Source: an uncultured Collinsella sp.
GTDB taxonomy: Bacteria > Actinomycetota > Coriobacteriia > Coriobacteriales > Coriobacteriaceae
Direction: 5' to 3'
DNA: 64,000 nt
Assembly (NCBI GenBank): GCA_900542155.1
Contig: UQMD01000003.1
Span: 97,876 to 161,875 of the forward strand
Translations under genes and position numbers: made by a program
The notes under the pieces: model-generated
Told to the model about the DNA's origin: nothing
Database searches by the model: none
Seen by the model: the letters and a program-made list of their open reading frames with translations, nothing else
Shown here: positions 7,313 to 16,238 of the stretch, piece by piece
Layout of the letters: each line of letters starts with the position of its first letter
How positions within the stretch are numbered: position 1 is the stretch's first letter

Positions 7313-8968
7313 CTAGGCAACCTTATCGAGCTTAAGCAGGTCGCTGCGCTCGGCCGCCGCTTCCTTCGCGCTCTTCCACTGATTAAGCGCCAGATCGATC
7401 TCGGAACAGCCTTCCTGGATCCGTTTGGAGTATTTGGCCTCAATCTCTTCTGCCTCCGCAGCGCGCTGCTTGCTCGAGAGGCCCGTCTTTACTAGACAAT
7501 AGCCAGCCCCCGCAAGAAGCAGAATGCCAATAACCTGGTTTACAAACGCAAAGAAAGCTACTCCCAAAACAGCGAGGACAACGGCCGCTATCTTGTGGCT
7601 CTTGTTGCCCTTCGCAACCTTGACATCAAGCTCAGCGAGCTCCTTTTTCTTCTCTTCACCGACATAGCGAACATAATCGCCGCGCAGCGCATTACCCTCA
7701 TCGCCGGTAACCGCCCTGCTTGTCCATCCGTCGAAGTCAAGGGTGATCGCCTGCGGAAATTCGGGGATATCGCTCTTGCGATACCGGTTGAAACCACCGT
7801 TGATATAGGAACCCAAAAACTGAATCGCGGTCTTCTTCTTATGCACATCCACAGACGCACTCTGGTCGCGCATCGAGCGTGTCATCTGGTCGATGATGTT
7901 CATCGTCTGCTGACGCTTCTCATCGCGGCGACGATTGACGAGCTCTCGGGCGCGCTCTACGTCTCCGCCAAATGCTTTGACCGCAAGAAGATACTCCTCC
8001 TGGCGGCGCAAATTTCGCTCCTTGGAGTCATCGGAGTTAACGAGCTCCATCAAATGCCTGTCAACCTGCTCGGCAAGCGTCCTCTCGTCAACATCAGAAG
8101 CCTTGAGGTCGGCGAAGTCATTGGAGATGCTCTCGATTGCCTCGACTTTTCCGAGATACTTATTTATGTAGTCAAACTCCTTGACCACCACCTTGAGCGC
8201 CGGATATCTCGAGCTCATATCCTCCTCGTAGCCGGTAAAGTACTCCGCCCATGACTCTGACTGCTCATTCTCGAACTCAGGGCTCTGATTTCTGATCTGC
8301 TCGATCCAGCCCGCCATATAGTCGTCGCACAGGTGCTTTTCGTCGGTTCCGAAGATGCCGTTGATATAAGCATCGATGTAGACCATCGCATCGGCATCGA
8401 TGCGGGCGGCGTTTTGCGTCGAGAAGTAGCGTGCTAGCCATTCGTAGCACGTAGCCGTGCGGTTATTACGTCTGCAGATCAGAGCCATCGCAAGCGACGT
8501 GTGCTCGTTGTCACGTTTGACAGCCTCGCGTATTGCGCGCTCTGCAAGATCTCGGTTGTTGTTGATCCATGCCGCAAGGGCAACCAGGACAGGCGCCAGC
8601 CAGTAGTCCGGGGTAGAAATCATTAACTCCTCGGAGACCGTCGAAATCGTCGCCTTGCGCACGAGCGCTGCATCGGTTGCCTGGAGAATACCGACCATGG
8701 TGTTTCGAACCACCGAGTAGTTGCCGAACTTCTTGTCCATCTCCTGCCGGACGCTCACGAGCTCCGTAGTCGCCTGCTCAAGTGCGGCGGTACGACGCTG
8801 TTCGAGCATCATCTCGAGAAAGTCCTTTCGGAGCTTTTTAAGGTCCTTCCGCACTTCCTCCATTTGGGATTCGACCTTATCGACCTTCGTGGTCATCTGG
8901 TCAACTTTTGTTCCAATAGCGGCGATCCTGCGCTCGATAAGGGCAGTATCTAATCCCGAATCACTCAT
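7313..8968 (-). CDS. Large coiled-coil membrane protein of the SPFH module
   Basis: A 551-residue protein of no family I can name. Residues about 8-80 form an amphipathic coiled coil (GTKVDQMTTKVDKVESQMEE). The middle 350 residues are helical and charged. Two hydrophobic segments near 467-505 (IAAVVLAVLGVAFFAFV and IGILLLAGAGYCLV) make a membrane hairpin, followed by a basic, coiled-coil tail. AAAGGTGGTACAG precedes the ATG at 8968; an in-frame GTG nine bases earlier lies inside that site. It is co-directional with the SPFH gene and is likely a scaffold or tether at the membrane. Confidence 0.75.
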   Translation of the reverse strand: MSDSGLDTALIERRIAAIGTKVDQMTTKVDKVESQMEEVRKDLKKLRKDFLEMMLEQRRTAALEQATTELVSVRQEMDKKFGNYSVVRNTMVGILQATDAALVRKATISTVSEELMISTPDYWLAPVLVALAAWINNNRDLAERAIREAVKRDNEHTSLAMALICRRNNRTATCYEWLARYFSTQNAARIDADAMVYIDAYINGIFGTDEKHLCDDYMAGWIEQIRNQSPEFENEQSESWAEYFTGYEEDMSSRYPALKVVVKEFDYINKYLGKVEAIESISNDFADLKASDVDERTLAEQVDRHLMELVNSDDSKERNLRRQEEYLLAVKAFGGDVERARELVNRRRDEKRQQTMNIIDQMTRSMRDQSASVDVHKKKTAIQFLGSYINGGFNRYRKSDIPEFPQAITLDFDGWTSRAVTGDEGNALRGDYVRYVGEEKKKELAELDVKVAKGNKSHKIAAVVLAVLGVAFFAFVNQVIGILLLAGAGYCLVKTGLSSKQRAAEAEEIEAKYSKRIQEGCSEIDLALNQWKSAKEAAAERSDLLKLDKVA

Positions 8969-9040
8969 CTGTACCACCTTTCAGTTTGAACTGTTTAGAT
9001 CATCCAATAGCTTTAAGCGAGTAAGCACCCGCCATCCGCT

Positions 9041-9847
9041 TTATTGAGAGGCCATGCTTCGGTATTGCTCGGACACCTGCTGATAGGCCACGAGAAACTT
9101 CTGTTTGTATTGGCTTGCCTTCATCGAATTGACGATGCGCCCGACGGGCTCCACATAGTGTTCGAGAAAGTACGAGGTCCTTCTTCGTAACGCAAACGAA
9201 CCAGTTTTATAGGGGGACCCGGGGTTCTCTCTAATGCCCTTGAGTAGTGCGAGACACGTCTTGGGTATGTTGCAGTTGGCGGCGATATCTTGATAGAAGC
9301 TCTCCCGCTCTGCGGTCATAAAGTCTTCCGAAGCATACCGCGCTATGCAGAACGGGCACACAGCATCGATAAAGCTCTCAAGCCGAGACCGATCCTCCAT
9401 GCTCTGCATATTGGCGACCACGAGCGATACCATCTGAACCTCAAAGTCACGCATGTTGTAGAGCGTCGACTCAAACAAGTCGATCAAGTCACGCACTTCG
9501 TCATATTCGAGAGGGATATCTTCGGCCCTTTTAAAGAAAACCGTCATCGAACCCGAAAGACCTTCGCAAAACTCATCGCAGTACGCAACCATAAACTGTG
9601 CTGCCGCGTTGTCTTGCATCATATTGAGCACGTCCGCGGCAAATTTGCGGGCCTCCGGAAAGTTACCACCCTTAAAAAACTTGATGGCATTGTCCTTGGC
9701 AAACGCGATTTTGCCCGTGGCCCCCAGACGCGCCCGCGAATAGTACATCTCGCGACCGCACTGGTTGCAATGAACCTTTCGAGTTGCGGGGTCAAACTCG
9801 ACATCGGTGCTGCCGCAGCCCTCACAAGTTATACCGTTGATTTCCAA
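9041..9847 (-). CDS. TFIIB-type zinc-ribbon protein of the SPFH module
   Basis: About 268 residues. The N-terminus is a zinc ribbon of TFIIB type, CEGCG...CNQCG, and the remainder is helical with a second CPFC pair and no membrane segment. No ATG fits: TTG at 9847 is preceded by GGGGGAAGC, and TTG at 9865 is the alternative. Its position beside an SPFH-zinc-ribbon gene recalls ydjG in the Bacillus subtilis pspA-ydjGHI operon, but similarity is at the level of architecture only. It may act as an adaptor that recruits the SPFH protein. Confidence 0.7.
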   Translation of the reverse strand: MEINGITCEGCGSTDVEFDPATRKVHCNQCGREMYYSRARLGATGKIAFAKDNAIKFFKGGNFPEARKFAADVLNMMQDNAAAQFMVAYCDEFCEGLSGSMTVFFKRAEDIPLEYDEVRDLIDLFESTLYNMRDFEVQMVSLVVANMQSMEDRSRLESFIDAVCPFCIARYASEDFMTAERESFYQDIAANCNIPKTCLALLKGIRENPGSPYKTGSFALRRRTSYFLEHYVEPVGRIVNSMKASQYKQKFLVAYQQVSEQYRSMASQ

Positions 9848-9901
9848 TAGCTTCCCCCACTTCAACCATCAAAGTGCCCTGGCAAAAAGCAGCGCGAGCC
9901 C

Positions 9902-10603
9902 TTATTTGACAGCGGTCAGCGCCGCATTGCGCTTTTTCCAGATATTGCGCGCATCATGGACAAGGCCAACCGTAACATCTGCCGGCTCATCGGCACTCAT
10001 GGAATTCGAGACCGCCTCAAGCGCGGCGGAGAACTGTCGCTCGATCTCTTGAACATGGGGTTGCGACATGTTGGAACTAAAGGAGATGTCATCCTTAAGC
10101 GCTTTGAGTTCGGCTTTGACCTGAGCGTCCTGCGCCACGGCGAGGAGCTGTCCCACATACGATCCGAACTGCGCCGTTTGAACCGTCTTTGCGGCCACGG
10201 CAGCAACCTTTTGGTCAACCTGGCGGCCATTGAAGCCCAGACCCATCTGCACAAGGACAAGCACAGCAAGAAGGACAACGTTTACGACGACTGGAATCGT
10301 GCTGCCGCCCCACCCATATGCCGCAAACACAAAGTACGTGTTGGCCAGAAGGGCAACGACAAAGTAGGCACAGCTGGATGCGGCCGGCAAATAATGGATT
10401 TCGGTCGTGCTTTTGACCGTGGACTGCTTATCGGACATGGCAGCCGAAATCGAAGCCGCCGCAAAAGCCAAAACCCCAAAGCCAAGCGACATAGCAAAGA
10501 CGATAGGGTTCATCAGCGCGTTTTTGCAGACAAACATGATTACAAGCCACGCCACCAAGACGATTGCCTCGCCCAAAATGACACGTTTAACAGAACCGTT
10601 CAT
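9902..10603 (-). CDS. Four-helix membrane protein of the SPFH module
   Basis: A 233-residue membrane protein with four hydrophobic segments in the first 125 residues (starting at VILGEAIVLVAWLVIMFVC) and a soluble helical C-terminal half (KTVQTAQFGSYVGQLLAVAQ onward). An AAGGAGAAACAAAG site precedes the ATG. It lies 12 bases after the SPFH gene, so the two are surely cotranscribed. No family was recognised. It could be the integral partner on which the SPFH protein assembles. Confidence 0.75.
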   Translation of the reverse strand: MNGSVKRVILGEAIVLVAWLVIMFVCKNALMNPIVFAMSLGFGVLAFAAASISAAMSDKQSTVKSTTEIHYLPAASSCAYFVVALLANTYFVFAAYGWGGSTIPVVVNVVLLAVLVLVQMGLGFNGRQVDQKVAAVAAKTVQTAQFGSYVGQLLAVAQDAQVKAELKALKDDISFSSNMSQPHVQEIERQFSAALEAVSNSMSADEPADVTVGLVHDARNIWKKRNAALTAVK

Positions 10604-10615
10604 CTTTGTTTCTCC

Positions 10616-11992
10616 TTATTGGATCTTAGTTCCACAATCGGGGCAGAATTTGGTCCCTTCGGGCAACTCGGCTCCGCAGCTCGGGCACCTTGGCGAGATC
10701 AACCGGTTCCCGCATTCCAGGCAGAACTTGGCACCGACCGGGTTAAGATGCCCACACGCCAAACACGCAACACCCTGCTCGAGCTTTTGTCCGCATTCCA
10801 GGCAGAACTTAGCACCCATCGGATTAACGTTTCCGCAACTGGGACACACGGGACCGTTTTGCATACCTGCGGACGCGGAAGCCGTTCCAACCATGGGAGC
10901 AACAGCGCCCATGGCCTGGTTGGCCAAGTTGGAGAAGCCAGCTCCAAATGCACCGCCCATGCCAACGCCCATGCCGAGTCCCATGCCGGCTCCCATGAGG
11001 CCCGATGCGGCACTCCCCTCATTGCCCGCAGCACTCTCCATTACGTCCATGCCGCGCTCCTGCTGATAGTTGTAGCCTTCGCGCGCACGCTTCCTGGCAA
11101 GTGCCTCGGACTCGATGTCCATCTGGGCAGCGTTACCCTGCGCCTCGAGAATGCTCCGCTTACGCTGGATCTTCATCTCGTTGATGGCAGCAAGATCCTC
11201 TTCGAAGGGCTTGATGCTGTTGAACGAGAAGTTATCGAGCGTGAGACCAAACTCATCGAAATAGTTAACGAGCTTGCCCTGCATCTGAGACGAGAAGTCG
11301 CTCAGATGCGTCGCAATTTTAAGAACGGAAACCTCCTGGTCAACAATCGCCTTGGCAAGCAGGTCAGGAACATACTCAAGGATTTTTGCCCGCATAAAGG
11401 AAGTAAGTTCTTCTCGCGTATAGCGATCTCGCGTGCCCACGACCTTAACGAGGAACTTCCTCACCTGAATGGGAACCAGGCTCGAGTCATTCTGCTCGAT
11501 ATGCGCGCCAAACAAACCGAAGGCGCGAACATGAACGTTGACGTCTTCCTCAGGGTCTTGGACAATGATGGGCTCGGTCGTGCCCCAGCGCAGCTCGTTC
11601 ATGTAGTTAGTATTGATAAAGTACACAACGGAATGAAACGCCGAGCTACCGCCGGTAAGCGAATGGGCGGCATTGCGGAACGGGGCGAATCGGCTGTCTC
11701 CCGTGTCGAGCTTGATCTTGCACGGACCGACAAACACGCTTACCTGAGAATCGCCGGCACCCGTAGCGTCAGTAGAACTGCCCGCCCCCATATTGTTGGT
11801 AAAAACGGCAATCTGCGATTGCGCAACCTGAAGATAGGACCCGTTGGGAAAATCCTCGTAGGGATAGCGGAATGAGACAAGCGAGGCATCTTCGTCGTTG
11901 CCAGGCTCCCATTTGATATTGTCGACAGAAAAGGCACCGAGAATTCCGCTGTGCTTTTCTTCCTTTTCGTTATCGCTATGGAACAGTGACAT
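10616..11992 (-). CDS. SPFH-domain protein with three C-terminal zinc ribbons (YdjI/virion-core-like)
   Basis: A 458-residue protein. Residues about 30-290 form an SPFH/Band 7 domain of the type once called virion core protein, with QVAQSQIAVFTNN, YFINTNYMNELRWGTTEPI and IVDQEVSVLKIATHLSDFSS. A glycine/methionine-rich linker (GLMGAGMGLGMGVGMGG) follows, then three double-CxxC zinc ribbons (CPSCGNVNPMGAKFCLECG and two more). No membrane segment is seen, so membrane contact is through oligomerisation or partners. The ATG at 11992 follows GAAAGGAATCAGC. In Bacillus, YdjI of this kind works with PspA in envelope stress; a similar role is inferred. Confidence 0.85.
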   Translation of the reverse strand: MSLFHSDNEKEEKHSGILGAFSVDNIKWEPGNDEDASLVSFRYPYEDFPNGSYLQVAQSQIAVFTNNMGAGSSTDATGAGDSQVSVFVGPCKIKLDTGDSRFAPFRNAAHSLTGGSSAFHSVVYFINTNYMNELRWGTTEPIIVQDPEEDVNVHVRAFGLFGAHIEQNDSSLVPIQVRKFLVKVVGTRDRYTREELTSFMRAKILEYVPDLLAKAIVDQEVSVLKIATHLSDFSSQMQGKLVNYFDEFGLTLDNFSFNSIKPFEEDLAAINEMKIQRKRSILEAQGNAAQMDIESEALARKRAREGYNYQQERGMDVMESAAGNEGSAASGLMGAGMGLGMGVGMGGAFGAGFSNLANQAMGAVAPMVGTASASAGMQNGPVCPSCGNVNPMGAKFCLECGQKLEQGVACLACGHLNPVGAKFCLECGNRLISPRCPSCGAELPEGTKFCPDCGTKIQ

Positions 11993-12184
11993 GCTGATTC
12001 CTTTCGTTAATCCCAAACCACGCGTTCCGCGTGTCTAATAAATTGTGAACTGCCGAGTCGACAGGCGCATCGAAAGCCTGTGCGCCTCAATCTGTCCCCA
12101 ACTTAGCTTGGCTAATTATAGCCCTCAAGTCATCTCATTTAGCCACCCCCGATGAGCGGCAATAATGTCGCACCTTTGGTCAAC

Positions 12185-12277
12185 TGACGAAGAACCGGGA
12201 GGGTTCGAACCCCAGATGCCCTTTTGGGGCATACCCGCTGAGCGGGCGAGCGCGTTCGGCCTCTCGGTCAGCTCTTC
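12185..12277 (-). tRNA. Degenerate tRNA-Ser-like sequence (anticodon GCU)
   Basis: On the minus strand the segment has an acceptor GAAGAGC pairing with GTTCTTC, an anticodon arm CTCGC-CCGCTCA-GCGGG with GCT in the anticodon place, a long class II variable arm GCCCCAAAAGGGC and a TTCGAAC loop. Defects are clear: U33 is C, the D stem does not pair, the T stem is weak and two extra bases precede the acceptor strand. CCA is not encoded. It is probably a decayed copy of a tRNA-Ser(GCU), perhaps left by an integrated element; residual function is not excluded. Confidence 0.5.
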
Positions 12278-12377
12278 GTAACGTCCGTTTTAGCCGCAAC
12301 TAAACTCGTCGGATGGAACAAGGGGAAAGGCATAAGAGCCGCGCGCGCGCTGTAATGCCAAAACGGCTCGGTTAAAG

Positions 12378-13871
12378 TTACCAGCTCTCGTGATAGGCCA
12401 TAATCGACCGACATGGGTACCCTTCGGAGCCGCATTCCGCAGACGCTACGACCTTTCCGTCTTTATAAAACTCGACGTACCAAACGTACGTTGCCGCCCC
12501 CTCCCAATAGTTTGGCTTATCAGCGACCTTGAACGTAATAGAGGCGTCATCTGGCACAATCAACTCGCGCTTGGCGTTTGCAATGAACGCATCCATGTCG
12601 GCGATCACGCCATCGCCGCGCGCAGCGGCCTCCCCATCGTCGCTGCTATCGGATGCCGCTTCAGATGGTGCTTGAGATGCGCCAGATCGATCGTCCGCAG
12701 TGCCAGAGCCGTCCTTCAAAGAGCCCTCCGAAGGCTCCACCCCTTTGAATGCCTTCCACATATCGCTGCTTGCGGACGGCATTTCAATGTCGGCCTCCGG
12801 ATACTTCCCGGCGAGCTCGTCAAGAATTCTGCACGCTTCCTCACGCCCCTGGACCATCGCCTCCTGCGGTTTGCCACCATCCTCAACGGTCCTCACCAAG
12901 TAGGCGCCATTCTGCCTATCGAATTCCTTATTTTGAATTTGCACCGCGTCTACGACCTCAGGACCCTCTGCAGTAAGCGAAATATAGAAATCTGCCTGGT
13001 TACAATCCTGACTACAGGTAAATTTAACGATGCCGTCCTTACAGACAGTAATGACTTGGCTCTCACCCTGAGCAATAAAACCGTCATACTGATTCGTCAT
13101 ATTGCTGGAGCCTTCTACCATCTCTGACGAAGGCATAACCGAAACGGCCTCTCCATCAACAAAGCAGTAGGCACCCACAATCGCCGAAATATCGTTCTGC
13201 GCATCGACAAACCCAACAAGCAGCTCGTCAATTCCGTCGCCATTCAAATCATCGAAAGCATAGTAGTAGCTTAAAAAGCCGGGGGCAGTCTGGTTGTTAT
13301 AAACGAATATCTGCCCCAGTCCAGAATCATCACCGCGTCCCTGGGCCCAGTCGTCGTAGCTGGCAGCACCAGCCCCCTTCCGCTCGCAATAGCTCGCAAA
13401 GTCCTCGTAACGCGCAACCACGCCCGCGTAAGCCCTGCGTGCTTTCTTGTTTGTTGCCGCGACCTTCTTTTTGGACGACTTCTCCTCGACTGCAGCCGGC
13501 TGCTCCTGCTGCTGCGCTTGAGGCAGCACAAAGGCTTCGTAAGCTTTGACCAGGGCGTAAGCGACACCAGCGGTAAAGATGATTGCTGCAAGAATGGTGA
13601 CAAACGTAGGCACAGCAAAACGGCCGATCTGCCGACGCTGCATCATAAAGGCCGCAAAGGACATATGATCAGAGGGCGCCGGAGAAGGGCCCTCTGCGCG
13701 AGATACAGCAGGATCGCTTGTCGCTTTTCTATCAGCAGACGCCTTTGGTGTACCTGAAGGAAGCGGCTGCTGAGCATTCGCCGGCGCATCATCCACATCC
13801 AACGGTTTTCCGCATGCAGAACAGAATCGCGCCCCGTCTTTGATCTTTGCCCCGCAGCTTGCACAGTACAT
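12378..13871 (-). CDS. Zinc-ribbon membrane protein with an EF-hand/VCBS-like outer domain
   Basis: A 497-residue protein. The zinc ribbon uses CASCG and CSACG (cysteines 3, 6, 17, 20). A linker rich in Pro, Ala and Ser leads to a membrane segment at about 84-108 (RFAVPTFVTILAAIIFTAGV). The outer part contains FDDLNGDGIDELLVGF, a calcium-loop motif of integrin/VCBS-type repeats, and ends in a separate domain after a Ser/Asp-rich linker. The stretch before and through the membrane (MQRRQIG...VPTFV) closely matches the gene at 19283, so they are paralogues. It could be a cell-surface sensor. Confidence 0.75.
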   Translation of the reverse strand: MYCASCGAKIKDGARFCSACGKPLDVDDAPANAQQPLPSGTPKASADRKATSDPAVSRAEGPSPAPSDHMSFAAFMMQRRQIGRFAVPTFVTILAAIIFTAGVAYALVKAYEAFVLPQAQQQEQPAAVEEKSSKKKVAATNKKARRAYAGVVARYEDFASYCERKGAGAASYDDWAQGRGDDSGLGQIFVYNNQTAPGFLSYYYAFDDLNGDGIDELLVGFVDAQNDISAIVGAYCFVDGEAVSVMPSSEMVEGSSNMTNQYDGFIAQGESQVITVCKDGIVKFTCSQDCNQADFYISLTAEGPEVVDAVQIQNKEFDRQNGAYLVRTVEDGGKPQEAMVQGREEACRILDELAGKYPEADIEMPSASSDMWKAFKGVEPSEGSLKDGSGTADDRSGASQAPSEAASDSSDDGEAAARGDGVIADMDAFIANAKRELIVPDDASITFKVADKPNYWEGAATYVWYVEFYKDGKVVASAECGSEGYPCRSIMAYHESW

Positions 13872-13925
13872 AAATCCCCCTAGAACTTCAGCATATCGAA
13901 ACGATAGCCCACAGCCTGCAAACAG

Positions 13926-13967
13926 AAAAGGCCCAGGAGCAATTTGCTCGACTGTAAACCTTTTCTT
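13926..13967 (-). terminator. Hairpin after the small zinc-ribbon membrane gene
   Basis: On the minus strand AGAAAAGG pairs with CCTTTTCT around an inner GAGCAA/TTGCTC hairpin, about 55 to 95 bases after the stop at 14021 and before the next gene. The outer stem ends in CCTTTTCT, giving a short uridine run. Probable transcript end. Confidence 0.4.
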
Positions 13968-14020
13968 TCACCTTTCAAATTCGCCTGACCCCACGCGGAA
14001 GGCATGCGACGGGCTACTTG

Positions 14021-14638
14021 CTAGGCGCGAGCCATGTGCAGCTTGATTGCCTTGAAGATGATGTTGGCAACCGAGGCAATAGGCCAGAGCGCCACGATCG
14101 TCATCGGAACCGATTCGGGAATAACAGGAACCGCCCCGTGAATCACGCTGCCCAACCAGTAAAAAAGCATCAGAACCACGACAGGAAGGCCCACGAGAAC
14201 CACAAGCTCGATTAGCATAATCGTGATACCGATAATGCCGCTACCATAGACAAAGGGAAGCCTTACACCGCTGCGGTACAGCGAGATAATCACCTTCCAG
14301 GGACCAATCAGAAGCAGCGCCAGCGGAATCATATTGTTAAGTCCCAGCGAGCCACCTCCCAGCACGTAATTGAAAAAGAGCACATAGAGCAATGAAATCA
14401 CCGCTGCTCGCCCAAGCGACCCGATGGACTCGTGAAGCGAATCCTGCAGGCAAGCAGCGGCCTCTGCATCCTCCGCCGCTTGAAACTGAGCCTCGACAGA
14501 CTGGCTCTCAATCGGCTGGGCCTCGACGTAAATCGCATCCCCCACCGCGCTGGCCGCAGCCGCGACCGTAGGCGTTCCGCACACGCCGCAGAACTTGGCG
14601 CCGTCGTTAATCTCTGCTCCACACTGTTTGCAATGCAT
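14021..14638 (-). CDS. Zinc-ribbon membrane protein with several helices
   Basis: A 205-residue protein. The zinc ribbon is CKQCG...CGVCG at the extreme N-terminus. An acidic, Glu/Ala-rich linker follows, then three or four hydrophobic segments from about residue 77 onward (VISLLYVLFFNYVLGGG, IPLALLLIGPWKVIISL and IMLIELVVLVGLPVVVLMLF). AAAGGACCCGATT precedes the ATG. It is divergent from the CGNR-like regulator at 14778, so the two share a 140-base promoter region. The membrane part looks like a Yip1/RDD-type helical bundle, without firm assignment. Confidence 0.72.
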   Translation of the reverse strand: MHCKQCGAEINDGAKFCGVCGTPTVAAAASAVGDAIYVEAQPIESQSVEAQFQAAEDAEAAACLQDSLHESIGSLGRAAVISLLYVLFFNYVLGGGSLGLNNMIPLALLLIGPWKVIISLYRSGVRLPFVYGSGIIGITIMLIELVVLVGLPVVVLMLFYWLGSVIHGAVPVIPESVPMTIVALWPIASVANIIFKAIKLHMARA

Positions 14639-14777
14639 AATCGGGTCCTTTCTCGTTACCCCTTTTCTTGACGATCACAAGATACGATTTGTCGTTTATC
14701 CGATATAGAGATTTTGACCGGGTAATTTTCCTAAACGTGCTACGCTATTAAACCTGCAGCTAGAGACAGGGGTAACA

Positions 14778-16136
14778 ATGTTTGAGTTCTCCCAAACACG
14801 CACCGTTGAAGGTTCGATTCCGTTTAAGAAAGTCAACCTCATAGAGAACGAACCCAATAGGCCCGTTGGCGAGGCCCAGCTTGTCTTTGAACTCTACATG
14901 CCCACCGAGCTGGCCGGCAACAAAAGCAACGAAGGGCCCGCACACAGCGAGCGCCATGCCGATCTGATCAGGCTGGCATCATGCATCGAACCCACCGCCG
15001 TTAAAGAGCAGCCCTTCCGCGCAAGCCTCTTTAACGTACTTGATTACGCCGAACAGACCGGGCCGCTTTTTGGCAAGCACGCAATAGAATCAGTACGCGA
15101 TTGGGCCAATGCCGCGATGGCAGCACTTATTGCCATGCGCATCCAGGAATACCTCAACGGGAGCTGCACCATCGCAAAGGTCTCCGCATTGGAAAGAATC
15201 GAGAAATCAGTGGTGACCTGCGCGGCAAACGGGTCATCCTTCAAGATCTACACCACTATCCTGAGGGCGGGTGGTGATTATACCGACTCATTCAAAAGCC
15301 TGCCCATCGTGCGCAAAATCGAATCCGATGCGGGATATTTCTACGCCTTTATGTTTATGATCGACGAGGAAGAATCCCTCGTTGCACTCAACGTGCTCTC
15401 TTTTGAACACGAGCTCACCGCCAATGACTTCAGTGTTTTGCAGGCGATGTTCTACATGGACGAAGACTCCAGCTCGGAGATTTCAGCGCGGCTCAAGGTC
15501 AGCAATAGCGAGGAGAGCTTCTATGTAATCGACCCTCAAGCAGATATCCAGGAGCGCCGCGAAGAACTTGAAAACGATGACCGCGATGCACTCACCGCTT
15601 TGGTGCAGGCGCTCGTGATCTCGCATCTCTCGGGCGCGCACGTGGATGTGTTCCAGGGTAACGAGTCCACAGGGTTCCTCTCCTTTGACAGCTATCTCTC
15701 GTGGCTCTGGTTTGATTTTTCACGCAAGCTGAGCACCGTCAAAATTGGCTATTGCGAGCAGTGCGGACGCGCCTATTCACTTGCCGGGCATCGTGGCGTC
15801 AAACGGCACTACTGCAGCGATCGATGCAAGACCGATGCCAAAAATGAGCGCACGCGCAAGGAGACGGCAAAGATACGCGAGTTGTTTGGAACGGGCACCA
15901 GCGTACGCGACATCGCCAACGAGATAGAACGTCCCGCGGCCTACGTGCGCTCGCAGCTCAATAAATGGACCAAGCTCAAGCACGATCTGGATGAAGACAT
16001 TGAGTCAAACGGCTTTGACAGCTCCAACCTACTCAAACGCTGCACCGCCGAGAAGCTCGACCTCAACAACCTCCTCAACGCCAAGCGCAAAAAGCAAGTT
16101 CAGGACTATGCCAGACTCAAGCGCCACGTTAAGTAG
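14778..16136 (+). CDS. CGNR-like zinc-finger protein with C-terminal helix-turn-helix
   Basis: A 452-residue protein. The first 310 residues match nothing I recognise. Then comes a zinc motif (IGYCEQCGRAYS, then HYCSDRCKTDAKNERTRKE), which resembles CGNR zinc fingers, followed by a likely helix-turn-helix (SVRDIANEIERPAAYVRSQL). These features suggest a DNA-binding regulator with a large sensing domain. The ATG has a weak AGGGGTAACA upstream. It is transcribed away from the zinc-ribbon membrane genes on both sides and may control them. Confidence 0.65.
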   Translation: MFEFSQTRTVEGSIPFKKVNLIENEPNRPVGEAQLVFELYMPTELAGNKSNEGPAHSERHADLIRLASCIEPTAVKEQPFRASLFNVLDYAEQTGPLFGKHAIESVRDWANAAMAALIAMRIQEYLNGSCTIAKVSALERIEKSVVTCAANGSSFKIYTTILRAGGDYTDSFKSLPIVRKIESDAGYFYAFMFMIDEEESLVALNVLSFEHELTANDFSVLQAMFYMDEDSSSEISARLKVSNSEESFYVIDPQADIQERREELENDDRDALTALVQALVISHLSGAHVDVFQGNESTGFLSFDSYLSWLWFDFSRKLSTVKIGYCEQCGRAYSLAGHRGVKRHYCSDRCKTDAKNERTRKETAKIRELFGTGTSVRDIANEIERPAAYVRSQLNKWTKLKHDLDEDIESNGFDSSNLLKRCTAEKLDLNNLLNAKRKKQVQDYARLKRHVK

Positions 16137-16191
16137 AAACGCTGTCATTTCTGTTCCATCCGATTGACGGGTGGAAAGTTGCTCACATACG

Positions 16192-16217
16192 TGTTAGTAA
16201 TATATATGTTAGTAATA
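16192..16217 (+). promoter_or_regulatory. Tandem direct repeats before the ATPase gene
   Basis: TGTTAGTAATA occurs twice, at 16192-16202 and 16207-16217, spaced 15 bases start to start in an AT-rich patch 25 to 50 bases before the ATG of the ATPase/nuclease gene. Two same-face sites this close suggest cooperative binding of a regulator, possibly overlapping the promoter. Confidence 0.4.
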
Positions 16218-16238
16218 CGTATATGAGCGAGGCATATC

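Noticed and set aside
9956..11875. A 639-codon plus-strand frame opposite the SPFH gene
   Set aside because: It spans two well-supported minus-strand genes and their ribosome site. The histidine/arginine-rich product has no domain.
12185..12277. Selenocysteine tRNA (TCA in the anticodon region)
   Set aside because: TCA would sit in a three-base loop, and the acceptor and D-arm geometry do not match tRNA-Sec. A decayed tRNA-Ser(GCU) fits better.
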